A stretch of 64,000 nt of DNA from Cognatazoarcus sp050303815 (lineage in GTDB: Bacteria > Pseudomonadota > Gammaproteobacteria > Burkholderiales > Rhodocyclaceae). The notes under the pieces were generated by a model. It was not told the DNA's origin and did not search any database. It worked only from the letters and a program-made list of their open reading frames with translations. Positions 24,788 through 33,558 of this stretch are shown piece after piece. Both the position numbers and the translations under genes were made by a program. Each line of letters begins with the position of its first letter. Within the stretch, counting starts at the first letter, position 1. The stretch covers positions 1 through 64,000 of the forward strand of contig JBNLCM010000126.1 of assembly GCA_050303815.1 (NCBI GenBank). The letters are read 5' to 3'.

Positions 24788-25411
24788 GTGAGCTTGCGAA
24801 GCCTGACCCTCATCGCCCTGATCCTTTCGCTGTGGTTCGTGGCGTCGCCTGCCAGTGCCGGGCATTGGGACAATCTCAAGCAAGACGGCGTGCACGATCC
24901 GGATGGCCCCGGCATCAAGCTCCTGCAGCAGCCCGGCGAAGCATTGAAGAACCTGCCGCCGGACAGCGCCGGCAACCAGGTACATTGGATCCGAGCCCTG
25001 CGCGAGGGCGTCATCTCGCCGCGCCCCTATATCGATCCGGCGTTCAAGGACCGCAGGCTCGACAAGGATGTCTACCTGGACCTCTACGGCAGCATGCCCT
25101 CCGTGCGCTTTCCGCACAAGGCGCATACCGAGTGGCTGGACTGCACGAACTGCCACGACCAGATCTTTCTGCCGAAGCGCAACGCCAACAAGATCAGCAT
25201 GTTCCTGATCCTGCAGGGACAGCAGTGCGGCATCTGCCACGGCGCGGTGGCCTTCCCGCTGACCGAATGCAGGCGCTGCCATTCGATGGACAACAACGAA
25301 GCGCAGCGCCGGGTGGCCGCCCTCGAGGCCGAAGAGCGACGTGCGGCCGCTCAGGCGACTACACCAGGCAAGGGCGCGGGCGGCATGGCCGCGGATGGGA
25401 ACAGCAAGTGA
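24788..25411 (+). CDS. Triheme c7-type cytochrome, family B
   Basis: 207-residue secreted cytochrome with a GTG start and AGGAGG ribosome site. A signal peptide precedes the family B block GNQVHWIRALREGVISPR, and then come three heme motifs (CTNCH, CGICH, CRRCH) with FPHKAHTEWLDC between. The C-terminal 40 residues are Ala/Glu-rich and probably disordered. The paralogues are the C-terminal half of the 22.6-kb protein and the 48.6-kb protein. It overlaps the next gene by one base (TGATG). Confidence 0.87.
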   Translation: MSLRSLTLIALILSLWFVASPASAGHWDNLKQDGVHDPDGPGIKLLQQPGEALKNLPPDSAGNQVHWIRALREGVISPRPYIDPAFKDRRLDKDVYLDLYGSMPSVRFPHKAHTEWLDCTNCHDQIFLPKRNANKISMFLILQGQQCGICHGAVAFPLTECRRCHSMDNNEAQRRVAALEAEERRAAAQATTPGKGAGGMAADGNSK

Positions 25412-25815
25412 TGCGCACTGCCCGTGCTCGCCGCAATGCGTACCGGACGCTGGCGAGCCTGCTCGTCACGCTGGCGATCTTGAGCCCTCCCAGCCCGGGC
25501 CGGGCCGAATACGCGGACGTGGTGCTGAACCGGGTGGCGGAAAAGGAAGGCATGCGGCCGGTCGTGTTTCCGCACTGGTTCCATCGCATCCGCTTCCGCT
25601 GCAAGGTCTGCCATGCCGAACTGGGCTTCAAGATGCGCGCCGGCTCGAATCTGGTCACGATGGGCGACATCATCGAGGGCCGCTTCTGCGGAGCCTGCCA
25701 CAACGGCGAGATCGCCTGGGCGCCGGAAAACTGTGACCTGTGCCATTCGGGCAAGCCGGGGCTGCCGCCCGGGATATTCGGAGGACATGAGACCAATGGC
25801 CCTGGCTTCTGGTAG
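25411..25815 (+). CDS. Triheme c7-type cytochrome, family A
   Basis: 134-residue periplasmic cytochrome with signal peptide and three motifs (CKVCH, CGACH, CDLCH). It shares the EYADVVLN start and FPHWFHRIRFRC block with the 22.2-kb protein. Its 3' end overlaps the start of the next propeller gene by about 20 nt, so translation is coupled. Gene order here (B then A) is reversed relative to the 22-kb pair (A then B). Confidence 0.87.
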   Translation: MRTARARRNAYRTLASLLVTLAILSPPSPGRAEYADVVLNRVAEKEGMRPVVFPHWFHRIRFRCKVCHAELGFKMRAGSNLVTMGDIIEGRFCGACHNGEIAWAPENCDLCHSGKPGLPPGIFGGHETNGPGFW

Positions 25816-26725
25816 CACGCTGCGCTGCCTCGCCATTGCGCTCGCGCTATCGGGCGGACCGCTCGCCGCGCGATCGGTACAGGGCGCGGAATCCGGCGAC
25901 GGGCTGCTGGTGCGCGAGGAGATGCTGGGCGCCGGCACCCTCTTCCCGCTGCCCGGCAGCAAGCGCGCGTTTGCCGGCTTCATGCAGGTCACAGCCCTCG
26001 CCGGCGAGGACCAGACGCTTTTCGTCGGCGACACCGGCGGGCGGAGCGTCTACCGCGTGGACCTCGCGTCGCGCCAGTTGGCACCGATACACGGTGCGCG
26101 AGGCCCCGGCCTGCGCATCCGCAGCGGGGCGGCGGGCAGTTGGTACCTGCTGCAGGGCGATCCGCAGCAAGTGCTCGAACTCGGGCCCGACGGCGGTCGG
26201 CGGGCGCGCTATTCGAGCATCGAATTCACCCGCGCGGTAGACGTCGTGCGCGTGCCCAGCGGCACTCTGACATGGGTGTTCGAGTTTTCCGGCGGCATCC
26301 ACGAATTCTCGCCCAACGGGATCTGGCATCGCGCACTGCGCGCGCTGGACGAGCGTGGAGTGACGATACAGGCCGCCGCCGCAGGACCGGAGTCGACCTT
26401 CGTGCTCGACCGCAGCTGCGAGTGCGTGATCGAGATCGACTCGAACGGCCTGCCGCTGCGCATGATCGGATCGGGCGAACTGACGCTGGCGAACGATCTG
26501 GCGGTGGACCACTACGGCCGGCTGTGGCTGACGACCTACGATCGCAGCACGCTGCTGTTCATTCCCGGCGACGGTGAGGCCACGCCGATCGATCTGCGCG
26601 CGATCGGTATAAACCAGGTGTCGGCGCTGACGATCGTAGACGATCGGCTCTTTCTGGCCGATCCCACCACCGGCCAGATCACGGTCTTCAGCCTGCTTCC
26701 ACCCAGGGCCGGAGCCGCCCATTGA
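25796..26725 (+). CDS. Secreted beta-propeller protein (divergent NHL type)
   Basis: 309 residues with a signal peptide (about 1-27) and repeated strand patterns of a propeller (QTLFVGDTGGRSVYRV, NDLAVDHYGRLWLTT, DDRLFLADPTTGQITVF), less regular than the 16.6- and 26.7-kb NHL proteins. A CEC motif sits in the blade after FVLDRS. The start at 25796 is chosen because GGAGG lies 11 nt upstream; ATG 25787 is only 2 nt from it. It is followed by a TTG-started NHL gene with 4-nt overlap. A structural role in the conduit is inferred only from position. Confidence 0.72.
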   Translation: MALASGSTLRCLAIALALSGGPLAARSVQGAESGDGLLVREEMLGAGTLFPLPGSKRAFAGFMQVTALAGEDQTLFVGDTGGRSVYRVDLASRQLAPIHGARGPGLRIRSGAAGSWYLLQGDPQQVLELGPDGGRRARYSSIEFTRAVDVVRVPSGTLTWVFEFSGGIHEFSPNGIWHRALRALDERGVTIQAAAAGPESTFVLDRSCECVIEIDSNGLPLRMIGSGELTLANDLAVDHYGRLWLTTYDRSTLLFIPGDGEATPIDLRAIGINQVSALTIVDDRLFLADPTTGQITVFSLLPPRAGAAH

Positions 26726-27792
26726 ACTCCGGCCTCGCGAGGTTCCTCGCCGCCGCGCTGCTCGGCTTGGCCTTGGCGGGCTGCGGATCGGCGCCCGCCC
26801 GGCTGCATTTCGGCGTCGGCGACGACCCGGCGATGAGCCGCAGGATGTGGCCGGCCAGCCCGGAGATCCCGCGCTACCAGTTTGCCGGCGAACTTTTCGG
26901 CGAGAGCAACTTCGTCAGGGACGAGAGCTCGGAGGGCGCCTTGACGCGCTTCTTCCGCTGGCTCGTCGGACTTGGCGGAGAACGCCCGACTTCACTGCAG
27001 CGACCCCAGGGGGTGGCGATCGACAGCGCCGGTCGCATCATCGTCAGCGACGTCAGCCGTGCCGCGGTCTTCGTCTTCGACACCGTGGCGGGCGAGCTCC
27101 GTGTGCTCGAATACGCTGCCGGCAATCGCCGCTTCGTTGCGCCGATCGGTGTCGCCAGCGACACCGACGGGACGTTCTGGGTCGCGGACGCCGAGCTCGG
27201 CCTGATCGCGCATCTGGATCCGGCCGGCACGACATTCGCCCCGATCGGCGAAGGGCGCCTAGCGCGCCCGACGGGTCTGGCCAAAGACCCGACCAGCGGC
27301 CATCTGTTCGTATCGGACACCCACGGCCATGCGGTGCTGGAATTCGCCCCCGACGGCACGCTGCTGCGAACGATCGGCCAACGCGGCGACGCCGAGGGCA
27401 GCTTCAACTATCCGACGCACCTGAGTATTCGCGACGGCATGCTATACGTCACGGACACGATGAACAGCCGGGTACAAATCCTGCGTACCGACAACGGGGA
27501 ATTCGTCCGCACAGTGGGCCGCCGTGGCTTGTACACGGGCAACCTGGTACGTCCCAAGGGCGTCGCCAGCGACAGCGACGGAAACATCTACGTCGTCGAG
27601 TCCCTCTACGACAACCTTCTGATATTCAACGAGCAGGGGCAGTTCCTGATGCCGATCGGGGGCACCGGACAAGACATCGGGCAGTTCTACCTGCCGTCGG
27701 GCATCGCGGTCGATGACAACAACAGGATATTCATCGCAGACACATTCAATGGACGGGTCGCGATTTTCCAGTATTTGGGAAACAACCAATAA
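26722..27792 (+). CDS. NHL-repeat beta-propeller lipoprotein
   Basis: 356-residue lipoprotein with a TTG start overlapping the previous stop (TTGA), lipobox LAGCG and six NHL-like repeats (RPQGVAIDSAGRIIVSD, GHLFVSDTHGHAV, GMLYVTDTMNSRV, GNIYVVESLYDNL, NRIFIADTFNGRV). It resembles the 16.6-kb protein in both size and plan, so the two are probably paralogues. The very next gene, 1 bp away, encodes the 11-heme cytochrome, suggesting that the propeller and the cytochrome work together. Confidence 0.86.
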   Translation: MNSGLARFLAAALLGLALAGCGSAPARLHFGVGDDPAMSRRMWPASPEIPRYQFAGELFGESNFVRDESSEGALTRFFRWLVGLGGERPTSLQRPQGVAIDSAGRIIVSDVSRAAVFVFDTVAGELRVLEYAAGNRRFVAPIGVASDTDGTFWVADAELGLIAHLDPAGTTFAPIGEGRLARPTGLAKDPTSGHLFVSDTHGHAVLEFAPDGTLLRTIGQRGDAEGSFNYPTHLSIRDGMLYVTDTMNSRVQILRTDNGEFVRTVGRRGLYTGNLVRPKGVASDSDGNIYVVESLYDNLLIFNEQGQFLMPIGGTGQDIGQFYLPSGIAVDDNNRIFIADTFNGRVAIFQYLGNNQ

Positions 27793-27793
27793 G

Positions 27794-30391
27794 ATGAAAC
27801 CGGTCGGCTTGCTCGCTGCCCTCTTCCTGGTCCTCGCATCGAGTGGTGCATGGGCCGCCAAGGTCTCGGATATCCGTGCCACCAAGCACAATTTTTCCGC
27901 GACCGAGGTCGGCCGCACCACTGGCACCGCGCCGAGCAGGAACGTGGTCGCCAACAGCGAGACCGAGGTCTGCGTCTTCTGCCACACGCCTCACTCGGCC
28001 AATGCAACCGCACCGGCGCCGCTGTGGAACCGGCAACTCGGCACCACGGCTTACACGCCGTACACTTCGTCCAGCCTCGACGCCGAGGCGATCCGCGGCT
28101 TGGCGCTCGAACAACCGGGGGGCAGTTCCAAGCTTTGCCTGTCCTGCCACGACGGCACGCTGGCGATCGGCAACGTCAATGTCAAAGCCGGCCAGACCGA
28201 TGTCTCGATTTCGATGTCGGGTACGGCCGCCGACGGCTCGATGCCGGCCGGCAGCGGCACCACCACCGGCTTCACCCGCGACCTGGGCGTGGACCTGACC
28301 AACGATCACCCGATCTCGGTCACCTATGACAGCGCCCTGGCGGCCCGCGACGGCGAACTGCGCCAGGTGGACGCGCAGCAGCGCTGGCCCGCCGGCGACG
28401 GCTCGATCGTCGGCGTGCGCTCGGCCGGCTTCAAGCCGGCCGTCCCGCTGGAGCCGACCGGCAGCGTCGGCGAGGGCCAGGTGCAATGCGCGAGCTGCCA
28501 CGATCCGCACCTCTACGACAGTGAGGAGCCGACCAAGGGGCCGCAGAAATTCCTGCGCCAGAACCGCTTCCAGGAAGTCCAGCCGACCGACACCCACGCC
28601 CCGGACTCGGACATCATCTGCCTGTCCTGCCACGACAAGAACCAGGGTAACGGCAGTTGGGCGTTCTCGGTGCACGCCAACGAGCTCACCGCCGACGAGA
28701 CCTACAAGGCCGCCTCGGCCAGCCTGCGCGAGTTTCCCTCCAGCCAGCCGGTCTGGAAGGCCGCCTGCCTGAACTGCCACGACACCCATACCGTGCAGGG
28801 TTCGCGCCGGCTGCTGCGCGAGGGCACCGACAGCATCGCGACGCCGAAGGCCGGCGGCAACCCGGCGCTGGAGGAAACCTGCTACCAGTGCCACACAACC
28901 ACCGCTGCCAGCGTGGTCAATACCGCCAACGGTACCGTGCCGAACATCAAGAGCGACTTCGGCCTGCTCCGCCACATGCCGATCAGGTCCGCCGAACAGC
29001 CGGCGGGCGAAGAGCGCCACGACATCAACGCCAACTTCAGCGGCAGCTTCGTCGACTGCACGAGCGGCACCTCGGCCTGCGGCAAGGACCTGATCGAGCC
29101 CCGTACGACGCTCGGCCTAACCAATCTCGACAATCGGCACGCCGAGTGCACCGACTGCCACAACCCGCACCGCATCATCCGCAGCAACAACGGCCTGCCG
29201 GGCACGCTGACCCAGGGCAATACCTCGTCCGATTCGAGGGCCACGCACAATCACGCCGCACCGCACACGAACGTGATTTCCGGCGCCTTGCGCGGCCAGT
29301 GGGGTGTCGAGCCGATGTACGGCGGCAGCTCGTTCTTCTCGCTTCCGAGCAGCTACATCGTGAAGCGCGGCGACCCCGGCGCGAATACGGGCACATCCGC
29401 GACCAACACCTATGTAACGCGCGAATACCAGATCTGCCTGAAGTGCCATTCCGACTACGGCTACACCGACGACAACGTGCTGCCGAGCGGCAGCACGCGG
29501 CCAAGGCTGGACAGCGCCCCCAGCCTGACCGGCGTCAATCCGGACGGCCGCAGCAACTTCAGCCGCTACACCAACCAGGCGCGGGAATTCCAGCCCAACG
29601 ATGCGGCCGGCATCAGCGGTGCCGATCCCGCATATACGGCCAACAACAAGCGCGGCTGGCACCCGGTGATCGGCGCTACCGGCCGCGATCTTTCGGCGCG
29701 CGGCATCAGCAGTTCTTCTCCCTGGCTGTCACCATGGACCAACAACGTCGGCACCCAGACCATGTACTGCTCGGACTGCCATGGCAGCAGCACCGGCAGC
29801 ACGACCGTCGACCCGGGCGCCAACCCGTGGGGCCCGCACGGTTCGACCAACAAGTTCATTCTGAAGGGCGTGTGGGGGCCCGGCATGGGCGGCACGACGC
29901 GCGACGGCGGCCCGACGTCCAACTTCCTGTGCTTCAAGTGCCACGACCAGAGCGTCTACATCGGCCGCAACGATTCGGGGCGACGAACCGGCTTCTACGA
30001 CGGCGTCCGCGGCAAGGGCAACCTGCACAACTACCACGTCGACAAGATCGAGCACATCTACTGCAGCTGGTGTCACGTGGCGGTGCCGCACGGCTGGAAG
30101 AACAAGATGCTGCTGGTCAATCTGAACGACGTCGGTGCCGAGGCCGGCCAGGCCGGCAGCAAGGAAGTCGCGATCAACGGCAATAGCGACAACTACAGCA
30201 ACGGCCCCTACTACGCGCGCGCCAAGCTGAAGGTCATCCAGTTCTCGCCCAGCGGCAACTGGGACTGGGACAACTGCGGCTCGGCCGGCAAGAGCGGCAC
30301 TGACCTGATCGCCAACAGCGGGGGCGGCAGCTCGAACAACACCAACAACGGCATCGACTGGATGAAGAGCGTCTGCTCCAGCCCGCCGTGA
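27794..30391 (+). CDS. Undecaheme (11-heme) c-type cytochrome
   Basis: 865-residue secreted protein with signal peptide (cleavage near AWAAKV) and eleven heme motifs: CVFCH, CLSCH, CASCH, CLSCH, CLNCH, CYQCH, CTDCH, CLKCH, CSDCH, CFKCH and CSWCH. The first third resembles the tetraheme proteins at 15.8 and 17.9 kb; the rest is spaced out by Ser/Thr/Asn/Gly-rich loops typical of surface-exposed cytochromes. No lipobox is seen. It is the largest cytochrome of the island and the best candidate for the heme wire inside or outside the outer-membrane barrel. Its stop overlaps the resB-like GTG start, so cytochrome and maturation genes are coupled. Confidence 0.92.
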   Translation: MKPVGLLAALFLVLASSGAWAAKVSDIRATKHNFSATEVGRTTGTAPSRNVVANSETEVCVFCHTPHSANATAPAPLWNRQLGTTAYTPYTSSSLDAEAIRGLALEQPGGSSKLCLSCHDGTLAIGNVNVKAGQTDVSISMSGTAADGSMPAGSGTTTGFTRDLGVDLTNDHPISVTYDSALAARDGELRQVDAQQRWPAGDGSIVGVRSAGFKPAVPLEPTGSVGEGQVQCASCHDPHLYDSEEPTKGPQKFLRQNRFQEVQPTDTHAPDSDIICLSCHDKNQGNGSWAFSVHANELTADETYKAASASLREFPSSQPVWKAACLNCHDTHTVQGSRRLLREGTDSIATPKAGGNPALEETCYQCHTTTAASVVNTANGTVPNIKSDFGLLRHMPIRSAEQPAGEERHDINANFSGSFVDCTSGTSACGKDLIEPRTTLGLTNLDNRHAECTDCHNPHRIIRSNNGLPGTLTQGNTSSDSRATHNHAAPHTNVISGALRGQWGVEPMYGGSSFFSLPSSYIVKRGDPGANTGTSATNTYVTREYQICLKCHSDYGYTDDNVLPSGSTRPRLDSAPSLTGVNPDGRSNFSRYTNQAREFQPNDAAGISGADPAYTANNKRGWHPVIGATGRDLSARGISSSSPWLSPWTNNVGTQTMYCSDCHGSSTGSTTVDPGANPWGPHGSTNKFILKGVWGPGMGGTTRDGGPTSNFLCFKCHDQSVYIGRNDSGRRTGFYDGVRGKGNLHNYHVDKIEHIYCSWCHVAVPHGWKNKMLLVNLNDVGAEAGQAGSKEVAINGNSDNYSNGPYYARAKLKVIQFSPSGNWDWDNCGSAGKSGTDLIANSGGGSSNNTNNGIDWMKSVCSSPP

Positions 30392-31398
30392 TCGAACAGT
30401 TCGCCCCCCGCGCCGGAGCCGGCCAGCCGGGTCCCCGCGCGCTGCTGAGCCGTCTCGGTTCGCTGAAGACCACGCTGGTGCTGCTGGCCGTGCTGGCGAC
30501 GGCCATCGTGTTCGCCTACCAGTCTGAACAGTGGCGCAGTTGGCCGCTGGCGGTGCCGCTGGCGCTGCTGTCGATCAATCTGCTGGCAGCCCTGCTGAGC
30601 AATCCGGCCTTCCGGCGCCAAACCGCGCTGATCGTCTTCCATCTCGCCCTGGTGGCCCTGCTGCTGCTGATCGCGGCCGGCCGCATGACCTATCTGAAGG
30701 GAACGCTGGAACTGACCGAAGGCGCCTGGTTCGAAGGCCGGCTGACGTCGACCGATGCGGCCCAATGGCATGCCGGCAACCTCGATCGCGTACGCTTCAC
30801 CAACCTCGGCTTCACGATCGACTATGCGCGCGGCATCAAACGCGGCCCGACCCGCAACCGCGTCCAGTGGATCGACAAAGAGCAGCGCGTGCGAGAAACC
30901 TTCATCGGCGACCAGCACCCGCTGATCGTCGAGGGCTACCGCTTCTACACCAGTTTCAACAAGGGCTTCGCACCGACGTTCAGGTACACGCCGAGCGGCG
31001 GCGAAGCGATCGTCGGATCGGTTCATCTGCCGTCCTACCCGATCCACCTGTACGAACAGGCCCGCCAGTGGCCGCTGCCGGGGTCCAAACGCGACGTATG
31101 GATCCTGCTGGACTTCGACGAGACGATCCTGGATCCTTCGCAGCCCTCGGCGTTTCGCCTGCCCGATCGCTACAAGGTCATCGTCCGCGCGGGGGAGCGG
31201 CGCGCGGAACTCGAACCGGGGGAGTTCATCGATCTTCCGGAAGGGCGGCTGGAATTGGTCGATCTGCGTACCTGGATGGGATACAACGTGTTCTACGACT
31301 GGACTTTGCCCTGGCTCGCCGCCACCGCCACGCTGGCGGTACTGAGCCTGGGCTGGCATTTCGCCGCCAAGTTCCAGCGCAAGGCCTGGGACGCCTGA
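30388..31398 (+). CDS. resB: ResB-family cytochrome c maturation protein (system II)
   Basis: 336-residue membrane protein with three N-terminal helices (about 28-105), a periplasmic beta-rich domain (110-300) and a C-terminal helix, the ResB/CcsB plan though on the short side. Family-like features are LGSLKTTLVLL near the first helix, IVFHLALVALLLL and DLRTWMGYNVFYDWTLPWL before the last helix. GTG start, overlapping the 11-heme gene stop. With the next gene it forms a system II heme delivery and ligation pair, separate from the Ccm system I also present here. Confidence 0.82.
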   Translation: MIEQFAPRAGAGQPGPRALLSRLGSLKTTLVLLAVLATAIVFAYQSEQWRSWPLAVPLALLSINLLAALLSNPAFRRQTALIVFHLALVALLLLIAAGRMTYLKGTLELTEGAWFEGRLTSTDAAQWHAGNLDRVRFTNLGFTIDYARGIKRGPTRNRVQWIDKEQRVRETFIGDQHPLIVEGYRFYTSFNKGFAPTFRYTPSGGEAIVGSVHLPSYPIHLYEQARQWPLPGSKRDVWILLDFDETILDPSQPSAFRLPDRYKVIVRAGERRAELEPGEFIDLPEGRLELVDLRTWMGYNVFYDWTLPWLAATATLAVLSLGWHFAAKFQRKAWDA

Positions 31399-31402
31399 AG
31401 CG

Positions 31403-32215
31403 ATGGAGCGCGAACTCCAGGTACTCTGGGCGGCGGTCGTCGCCTACGTGCTGGGTGGCGTACTGGCGATCTTCGGCGTCGCGCTGGGACGGCGGCGCGG
31501 CCACTACGTGCTGGCCCTGTTGCTGATCGGCCTGCTGCTGCACACCGTGTCGCTCGGCCTGCGCTGGCAGCGGCTCGACCACGGCCCGTTCATCACGCTG
31601 TTCGAAATCCTGTCCTCCAACGTCTGGAGCCTGATGCTGATCTTCATCGTCGCCTACTGGCGCATCCCGAAGATCCGTCCCAGCGCAGCCGTCGTGATGC
31701 CGGTGTTGTTCGTGCTGATGGGCTGGCTGATGCTGTCGCACCCCGGCGAGGGTCATTTCCCGCCGACCTACCGCACGCCCTGGCTGTTCATCCATATCGG
31801 CATGGCCAAGGTCTTCCTCGGCACGACGCTGGTCGCACTGGGCATTGCCGGCGTCGTGCTGCTGCGCCGCTACGGCATCGGCCTGAAGCGCTTCGCGCAA
31901 TTGCCCGGGGACGGCCGACTGGACGAACTGGCCTACCGCTTCATGGCCCTGGCCCTGGTCTTCGACACGCTGATGCTGATCACCGGCGCGATCTGGGCGC
32001 AGGACGCCTGGGGCCGCTACTGGTCCTGGGATCCGCTCGAGACCTGGTCCTTCATCACCTGGCTGCTGCTGGCCTTCGCGATCCATCTGCGGGCGACCTA
32101 CCGCCCGGATCCGGTTCGCAACGCCGGCATGATCGTCGCGGTCTTCGTGCTCGCCTCCCTGACCTTCTTCGGCGTCCCGTTCGTCTCCGAGTCGCCGCAC
32201 AAGGGTGCCGTATGA
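31403..32215 (+). CDS. resC: CcsA/ResC-family heme-handling protein (system II)
   Basis: 270-residue protein with about eight helices and the heme-handling tryptophan motif WGRYWSWDPLETWS (from about residue 203), plus conserved histidines near LDHGPF (about 60), FIHIGMAK (about 130) and AFAIHLRATY (about 230), the likely external heme ligands. This is the CcsA/CcmC/CcmF superfamily, and the pairing with ResB identifies the CcsA/ResC branch. It lies 4 bp after resB and overlaps the next gene by ATGA. Confidence 0.88.
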   Translation: MERELQVLWAAVVAYVLGGVLAIFGVALGRRRGHYVLALLLIGLLLHTVSLGLRWQRLDHGPFITLFEILSSNVWSLMLIFIVAYWRIPKIRPSAAVVMPVLFVLMGWLMLSHPGEGHFPPTYRTPWLFIHIGMAKVFLGTTLVALGIAGVVLLRRYGIGLKRFAQLPGDGRLDELAYRFMALALVFDTLMLITGAIWAQDAWGRYWSWDPLETWSFITWLLLAFAIHLRATYRPDPVRNAGMIVAVFVLASLTFFGVPFVSESPHKGAV

Positions 32216-33558
32216 GCCCTCATCAACAGCCCGACACGAGTGACGCGAGCCGCCTGCACGCGGGCCACTGGCTGGCGCTGGCCGCCGCGGCAGTCGCCGT
32301 CTCGGGCCTGTTCGCGATTCTGATCGCGCTCGCCCGGGTGCCGGCCATCGGACAGCTCTTCCCCGGCGCCGAGTTCTATCGCGTCGCGCTGACCCTGCAC
32401 GTCAACCTGTCCCAGGGCGTATGGTTCATGGCCTTCGCCGGCTGCCTGTGGGCGCTCGGCCACCGCCGCCAGGTCGACGGCCTCGACCGGACGGTGCTGG
32501 CGCTGGCCGCGCTCGGCGCGATCGGCATCGCAACCTCGGTCGGTGTCGGAACCCCGCAGCCGCTGATGAGCAACTACCTGCCGGTGCTCGACTCGCCCGT
32601 TTTCCTGAGCTCGCTGTCGGTCTTCGGCCTGGCGCTGGCGCTGCATGCCGCGCGCGCAACCTGGCCCTGGCCCGCGCTGCGACAGGTCGGCATCGGTGAC
32701 GCCCGCAGCCTGGGTTTGCGCCTCGCCGCCGCCGGCTTCGTGCTGTGCCTCCTGCTGGTCCCGCTGGCCCGCCTGCGCCTGCCGCAAGAGCTGAATGGTC
32801 AAGCCTACTTCGAGCTGCTGTTCTGGGGCGGCGGCCATCTCTGGCAGTTCGTGCTGGCGCTGCTGATGATGGTGTGCTGGCTCGACCTGGCGCCGGCGCG
32901 GGCAAGACTCGTCGATCCGCGCCTGGCCTGCGCGCTGTTCGGATTGGCTGCCGCGCCGATCGTCGCCGGCGTCGCGCTGGCGCTGTCTTCGCCGCCGGGC
33001 TCGGTCCTTCATCACCACGGTTTCACGGCGCTGATGCGATGGGCGAGCTGGCCCGCACCGCTTCTGCTGCTGCTCGCCCTGCTCCGCACCCGCCCTGCAG
33101 CCGCCGCCCATCCCGGCTACCGGCTGTCCGCACTGTTGTTCGTACAAGGCCTGCTGCTGGGCACCGCGATCGACGGCCAGACGACGCTGGTCACCGCGCA
33201 CTACCACGGCACCATCGGGGCGGTTACGCTGGCCTTCATGGCGCAGTCGCTGGCTTCGCTGCCGCGCCTGGGCGCCAGCGCGGTCGGCCCCGGTCCGATC
33301 CGCACGCAGCTGGCCTGCTACGGCTACGGCATCATGCTGATGATGTCCGGTCTCGCCGGCGCCGGCTTGATGGGCGCGCCGCGCAAGACGCCCGGCGAAC
33401 TCGGGCTGGCCTGGAACGTCGAGACCGTGTCGCGCATCATGCTGGGCGTCGGCGGCCTGCTGGCGACGATCGGCATCCTGCTGTTCGCCTACCTGATCCT
33501 GAGCCGGCTGTGGCCCGTCGCCGTCGGACGTCGAATGCAAAATGAAGGCGCGCGCTAG
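32212..33558 (+). CDS. Divergent heme-copper oxidase subunit I-like membrane protein
   Basis: 448-residue protein with about 12 hydrophobic helices. Histidines occur in an order recalling subunit I of oxygen and NO reductases: LTLHVNLSQGVWF (helix 2-like, about 63-75), FWGGGHLWQF (about 204-213), SVLHHHGFTAL (about 264-274) and TAHYHGTIGA (about 328-337). The spacing is loose and no accessory subunit gene is adjacent, so activity as an oxidase is doubtful; a heme transport, sensing or assembly role next to ResBC is equally possible. It overlaps the TPR gene by 17 nt. Confidence 0.65.
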   Translation: MSPHQQPDTSDASRLHAGHWLALAAAAVAVSGLFAILIALARVPAIGQLFPGAEFYRVALTLHVNLSQGVWFMAFAGCLWALGHRRQVDGLDRTVLALAALGAIGIATSVGVGTPQPLMSNYLPVLDSPVFLSSLSVFGLALALHAARATWPWPALRQVGIGDARSLGLRLAAAGFVLCLLLVPLARLRLPQELNGQAYFELLFWGGGHLWQFVLALLMMVCWLDLAPARARLVDPRLACALFGLAAAPIVAGVALALSSPPGSVLHHHGFTALMRWASWPAPLLLLLALLRTRPAAAAHPGYRLSALLFVQGLLLGTAIDGQTTLVTAHYHGTIGAVTLAFMAQSLASLPRLGASAVGPGPIRTQLACYGYGIMLMMSGLAGAGLMGAPRKTPGELGLAWNVETVSRIMLGVGGLLATIGILLFAYLILSRLWPVAVGRRMQNEGAR

